Assembly (NCBI RefSeq): GCF_004117835.1
Contig: NZ_SDSC01000002.1
Span: forward strand, 124,001 to 188,000
DNA: 64,000 bases
DNA from: Macrococcus sp. DPC7161
GTDB lineage: Bacteria; Bacillota; Bacilli; Staphylococcales; Staphylococcaceae
Direction: 5' to 3'
Shown piece after piece: positions 60,318 through 64,000 of the stretch. The number at the start of each line of letters is the position of its first letter. Position 1 is the stretch's first letter. Made by a program: the position numbers and the translations under genes. Below the pieces are notes generated by a model. That model was not told the DNA's origin and made no database searches. It saw nothing but the letters and a program-made list of their open reading frames with translations.

Positions 60318-61034
60318 ATGAATGAGCAAAGTTTTGTATCACATTTACAAGAAAAAGGGTATGAGTTAACAGACACACAAAAAAAACAATTTGCCAAATA
60401 CTATGAACTTTTAGTAGAGTGGAATGAGAAAATCAATTTAACAGCTGTAACAGAAAAAGATGAAGTGTATTTAAAACATTTCTTTGATTCTGTAACACCA
60501 AGTTTTTATATTGATTTTAATCAAGTAAAATCAATTTGTGATGTTGGTGCTGGCGCAGGGTTTCCGAGTATTCCTTTAAAAATATTGTATCCACATTTAG
60601 AGTTAACGATTGTTGACTCTCTTAATAAACGTATCAACTTTTTAAATCATTTAAGTGCAGAATTAGAATTGACTGGATGTCGATTTGTTCATGATCGTGC
60701 TGAAACATTTGGTAAAAATGAATTTAGAGAATCATTCGATATCGTAACTGCCCGTGCAGTTGCAAGATTGTCAGTTTTAAGTGAATTATGTTTACCACTT
60801 GTTAAAAAAGGTGGACATTTTATTTCATTAAAAGGTGCACAAGGTGAGATTGAAGTGGAAGAAGGTTTATTTGCGATTTCAATTTTAGGTGGAAAGTTAA
60901 AAGACACACACCAATTAACATTGCCAGAAGAGGAAAGTGTACGTTACATTTTAGATATTGAAAAAGTGAAACAAACACCTAAAAAATATCCTAGAAAACC
61001 AGGCACACCTAACAAAGAACCATTGTTAAAATAA
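60318..61034 (+). CDS. rsmG: 16S rRNA (guanine-527 N7) methyltransferase
   Basis: 238-aa SAM enzyme with [20 protein letters not shown] motif I and [14 protein letters not shown]. Starts right at the mnmG stop. In relatives loss of rsmG gives low-level streptomycin resistance; this copy is intact. Confidence 0.96.
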   Translation: MNEQSFVSHLQEKGYELTDTQKKQFAKYYELLVEWNEKINLTAVTEKDEVYLKHFFDSVTPSFYIDFNQVKSICDVGAGAGFPSIPLKILYPHLELTIVDSLNKRINFLNHLSAELELTGCRFVHDRAETFGKNEFRESFDIVTARAVARLSVLSELCLPLVKKGGHFISLKGAQGEIEVEEGLFAISILGGKLKDTHQLTLPEEESVRYILDIEKVKQTPKKYPRKPGTPNKEPLLK

Positions 61035-61063
61035 TTGTATTGTATTGAAAGTGAGTGTTTTGT

Positions 61064-61897
61064 ATGAAAAAACCTTTTTCTAAACTATTTGGTTTAAAAG
61101 ATAAGGATGAAGATGTAGAAGTACAACGAAAAAATGGTAACGTAATCAGTGTACCAATTGAAAAAATTGTACCGAACCGTTATCAACCAAGACAAATCTT
61201 TGATGAAGAAAAAATTAAAGAGCTTGCAGAATCGATTCGTTCATACGGATTGCTACAACCGATTGTAGTACGCCCAATTGAAGAGGAAATGTATGAAATT
61301 ATTGCTGGCGAACGTCGTTTTCGTGCATTAAAATACAATGGTACTGTTGATACAGAAGTCATCGTAAAACAAATGAATGATAAAGAAACAGCTGCAATTG
61401 CATTAATCGAGAACATTCAACGTGAAAATTTATCAGCCGTAGAAGAAGCTGAAGCATACAAAAAGTTATTAGATCTTGATGGTATCACTCAACAAGACTT
61501 GGCAACAAGTTTAGGTAAGAGTCAATCATTTATCGCAAATAAACTACGCCTATTACGCTTGTCACAACCTGTACTCGATGCATTAAGTAAAATGCAAATT
61601 ACTGAAAGACATGCAAGAAGTTTATTGGCTTTGGATGAAGCAAAACAAATTGAAATGCTAGGAATTATTAAATCGCAACAATTAAACGTTAAACAAACTG
61701 AAGAGCGCGTGAAACGATTAATTGGTGGGGAAGATGTAAAACCGAAACGCATTGGCTTTACCCGTGATTTAAAACTTGCCTTCAACACAATTGGTCAAAG
61801 TTTGAAAGCAGTAGAAAAAAGCGGTGTTAAAGTGAAACGTAAAGATACAGAGTATGAGAATTTTTATGAAATCTCAATTAAAGTGTTTAAGAAATAA
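61064..61897 (+). CDS. noc: Nucleoid occlusion protein Noc
   Basis: 277-aa ParB-family CTPase that binds Noc boxes and membrane to block division over the nucleoid. Starts MKKPFSKLFG, the amphipathic membrane-targeting helix; ParB box VPNRYQPRQIF and GERRFRAL; HTH TQQDLATSLGKSQSFIANKL. ATG 61064 chosen with GTGAG upstream. Confidence 0.93.
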   Translation: MKKPFSKLFGLKDKDEDVEVQRKNGNVISVPIEKIVPNRYQPRQIFDEEKIKELAESIRSYGLLQPIVVRPIEEEMYEIIAGERRFRALKYNGTVDTEVIVKQMNDKETAAIALIENIQRENLSAVEEAEAYKKLLDLDGITQQDLATSLGKSQSFIANKLRLLRLSQPVLDALSKMQITERHARSLLALDEAKQIEMLGIIKSQQLNVKQTEERVKRLIGGEDVKPKRIGFTRDLKLAFNTIGQSLKAVEKSGVKVKRKDTEYENFYEISIKVFKK

Positions 61898-61905
61898 TCC
61901 AATAT

Positions 61906-61937
61906 AAAAAAAGTAGGCCTTATGGTCTACTTTTTTT
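61906..61937 (+). terminator. Terminator after noc
   Basis: Stem AAAAAAGTAG.CC / GG.CTACTTTTTT between noc and parA. Confidence 0.85.
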
Positions 61938-62025
61938 ATGGGCCTGATTAAATGATACATTGTTGTGAAAGACTCATTAAAATTGTTATAATCGATACTA
62001 TATGATGAACTTAGGAGAGGTATGT

Positions 62026-62784
62026 ATGACAAAAGTTTTAGCGATTGCTAATCAAAAAGGCGGCGTTGGTAAGACGACAACGTCTGTAAATTTAAGTGCT
62101 GCACTGAGTGAACTTGGTAAAAAAGTACTACTTGTTGATACAGATCCACAAGGAAATGCAACAAGTGGTGTCGGTGTAGATAAGAACAATGTTAAATATT
62201 CAGTTTACGATATGCTAGTTGAAGATGTTGATATTAATGAATGTGTATTGCCAACAGAACAAGAAAACTTATTTATTATTCCAGCGAACATTGCATTAGC
62301 AGGTGCTGAAATTGAACTTGTCTCAGCGATGAGTAGAGAAGTACGATTAAAGTATGCATTTAAAGAGTTAAATGAAACATTTGACTATATTATTATTGAT
62401 TGTCCACCTTCTTTAGGTTTATTAACAATCAACTCATTCACTGCAGCAAACGGTATTATTATTCCAGTACAATGTGAATATTATGCATTAGAAGGATTAA
62501 GTCAGTTATTAAATACCATCAAACTTGTACAACGTCATTTAAATCAAAAGTTAGAAATTGAAGGTGTATTATTAACGATGTTTGATGCACGTACAAACTT
62601 AGGTAATGATGTCATTCAAGAAGTAAAGGATCATTTTGGTGACAAAGTATACAATACGATTATTCCTAGAAATGTGCGTCTTTCAGAAGCACCTTCACAT
62701 GGACAACCAATCAATGTTTACGATGCTAAATCAACTGGTGCAAAAACGTATCAACAATTAGCTGAGGAGGTTGCAAATGGCTAG
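62026..62784 (+). CDS. parA: Chromosome partition ATPase ParA (Soj)
   Basis: 252-aa deviant-Walker ATPase: NQKGGVGKTTTSVN at the N-terminus, VDTDPQGNA, and IIDCPPSLGLLTIN. Works with ParB and influences DnaA. ATG 62026 with GGAGAGG upstream. Its presence argues against Staphylococcus aureus, which has noc and parB but no soj. Confidence 0.96.
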   Translation: MTKVLAIANQKGGVGKTTTSVNLSAALSELGKKVLLVDTDPQGNATSGVGVDKNNVKYSVYDMLVEDVDINECVLPTEQENLFIIPANIALAGAEIELVSAMSREVRLKYAFKELNETFDYIIIDCPPSLGLLTINSFTAANGIIIPVQCEYYALEGLSQLLNTIKLVQRHLNQKLEIEGVLLTMFDARTNLGNDVIQEVKDHFGDKVYNTIIPRNVRLSEAPSHGQPINVYDAKSTGAKTYQQLAEEVANG

Positions 62785-63634
62785 AGGATTAGGAAAAGGA
62801 TTAGGACGTGGATTAGACGCCTTATTCCAAGATAATCGAGAAGATGAAATCATCGAAGAAATCGCATTAACATCATTGCGTCCAAATCCATATCAACCAA
62901 GACATGAATTTGATGAACATGCTTTAAATGAATTAAGTGAGTCTATTAAAATACATGGCGTATTACAACCGATTGTGGTGCGTAAAACAGTTAAAGGCTA
63001 TGACATTGTTGTTGGTGAAAGACGTTTTAGAGCTTCTAAATTAGCAGGTAAAACGAAGATTCCAGCAATCGTTAAAGAACTAACAGACCAACAAATGATG
63101 GAGCTTGCGATTATTGAGAACTTACAGCGTGAAGATTTAAATCCACTTGAAGAAGCAAAGAGTTATCAATTTTTAATTGATCAATTAAAATTAACACAAG
63201 CTGAAACAGCAGACCGTTTAGGAAAATCTAGACCGTATGTAGCCAATATGTTGAGACTATTAAATTTACCAGCAGATATAAAGAAATTGATTGATGAAAA
63301 GAAAATTTCAGGTGGACATGGACGTACATTATTAGGTTTAAAAGACGCAACATTAATGATGACTGTTGCACAAAAAGTGATTAAAGAATCAATGAGCGTA
63401 CGTCAGTTAGAAGCATATATTAAAGAAGTGAATGCTGAAGGTAAACCTCAAAAAGAAAAGAAAGAGAAACAAAAACCAAAGTTTCTCGTGAAACATGAAC
63501 AAAATTTAAAAGAACGTTTAGGTACTAAAGTAGAAATTTCTAAGTCCCGTAAAAAAGGTAAGATTGCTATAGAATTCACTTCTGAAGAAGAATTTAATCG
63601 TTTAATTTCATTACTTGAGCATCTAGGAAACTAG
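62777..63634 (+). CDS. parB: Chromosome partition protein ParB (Spo0J)
   Basis: 285-aa ParB CTPase. Starts MARGLGKGLGRGLDALF; ParB motifs NPYQPRHEF and GERRFRASKL; HTH TQAETADRLGKSRPYVANML. Overlaps parA by 8 nt, with GAGGAGG upstream. Carries a parS-like site inside its own gene. Confidence 0.96.
   Translation: MARGLGKGLGRGLDALFQDNREDEIIEEIALTSLRPNPYQPRHEFDEHALNELSESIKIHGVLQPIVVRKTVKGYDIVVGERRFRASKLAGKTKIPAIVKELTDQQMMELAIIENLQREDLNPLEEAKSYQFLIDQLKLTQAETADRLGKSRPYVANMLRLLNLPADIKKLIDEKKISGGHGRTLLGLKDATLMMTVAQKVIKESMSVRQLEAYIKEVNAEGKPQKEKKEKQKPKFLVKHEQNLKERLGTKVEISKSRKKGKIAIEFTSEEEFNRLISLLEHLGN
63480..63495. promoter_or_regulatory. Candidate parS site inside parB
   Basis: AGTTTCTCGTGAAACA matches the parS consensus at 14 of 16 positions. 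A parS inside spo0J is known in B. subtilis, which strengthens the call. Confidence 0.6.
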
Positions 63635-63643
63635 GGTGATTAC

Positions 63644-64000
63644 ATGGCAATATTTAATAACATGAAAAATACCTTAATGGACTCAGAAATGTGGGCAAAT
63701 TTATTTGAACAATTCATTTGGTCATTGATTCTTATCGTATTTGCGATTTTAATTATTAAATTAATACATAAGTTTATTGAGAAGTTCTTCTCTGTACGAA
63801 AAAAGACCAATTTATCAAGTTCGGACAAACGAGATACAACGCTTATTAAGTTGTTACAAAACATATCATCTTATGTTGTTTGGTTTATTGTAATTACAAC
63901 CATCTTATCTAATTTTGGTGTGAAAGTTGAAAGTATTATTGCCGGTGCGGGAGTTGCGGGTATCGCAATTGGTTTTGGTGCCCAAACACTTGTTAAGGAT
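63644..64000 (+). CDS. Mechanosensitive channel MscS family, N-terminal part
   Basis: The first 119 residues are present; the window edge cuts the gene. Two helices (about 22-40 and 74-92) and then the pore helix with the Ala/Gly pattern SIIAGAGVAGIAIGFGAQTL, typical of small-conductance mechanosensitive channels (YkuT/MscS). Follows parB by 9 nt. Confidence 0.92.
   Translation, partial: MAIFNNMKNTLMDSEMWANLFEQFIWSLILIVFAILIIKLIHKFIEKFFSVRKKTNLSSSDKRDTTLIKLLQNISSYVVWFIVITTILSNFGVKVESIIAGAGVAGIAIGFGAQTLVKD

Overview
The window is about 64 kb of a low-GC Gram-positive chromosome around the replication origin. It points to the family Staphylococcaceae and most likely to Macrococcus or a close relative. 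The grounds are gene order (rpmH-rnpA-jag-mnmE-mnmG-rsmG-noc right of dnaA; dnaN, recF, gyrB, gyrA, serS, gdpP, rplI, dnaB, purA, walRKHIJ and rlmH to the left), staphylococcal-type proteins, and a soj/parA gene, which from general knowledge S. aureus lacks. The genus is an inference.

Layout. 1-7215: a cut-off gene, an SDR oxidoreductase, two GNAT acetyltransferases, a FAD oxidoreductase, a drug-efflux-type ABC pair with a divergent TetR regulator, and a DUF1349 protein. 7355-19834: an accessory island bounded by the SCC-type att site at the 3' end of rlmH and by a degenerate att-like site about 12.4 kb away, with a third att-like site inside at 9.84 kb. No ccr recombinase or transposase is visible. 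Its left part (7.4-9.8 kb) holds a broken HIT gene, debris of a polymorphic toxin/immunity locus, a 280-aa unknown gene and a candidate small RNA. Its right part (9.8-19.8 kb) holds a SpoIIM/DUF2089/twin-membrane-protein cluster, a GNAT plus APH(3')-like kinase operon, a P-loop kinase divergent from a T-box-controlled threonyl-tRNA synthetase, a truncated DNA adenine methylase, and an 868-aa HEPN-STAND NTPase-TPR-cold-shock protein lying directly beside rlmH.

19.8-34.7 kb is core: rlmH, the WalRK two-component operon with its accessory genes, two tRNAs, a YitT protein, purA, dnaB, rplI, gdpP, yybS and a YceI protein. 34.9-41.5 kb holds an AbgT transporter, T-box-controlled serS, nnrD and the acetoin genes alsS-alsD. 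41.7-55.0 kb is gyrA-gyrB-recF-yaaA, then a six-gene block (bdbC-bdbD, an ABC exporter, DUF3169 plus an XRE regulator) that separates recF from dnaN-dnaA. oriC lies on both sides of dnaA (about 53.6-53.7 and 55.08-55.36 kb). 55.5-64.0 kb carries ribosomal protein L34, RNase P protein, tRNA-modification and chromosome-partition genes, ending in a cut-off MscS channel.

The core genes run away from oriC on both sides. The most notable content is the island: a probable RNA-targeting defence NTPase, a second-copy-type ThrRS cassette flanked by 33-bp direct repeats, and a probable aminoglycoside-modifying operon, all at the classic SCC integration site. A second DnaA-box cluster lies between rlmH and walJ.
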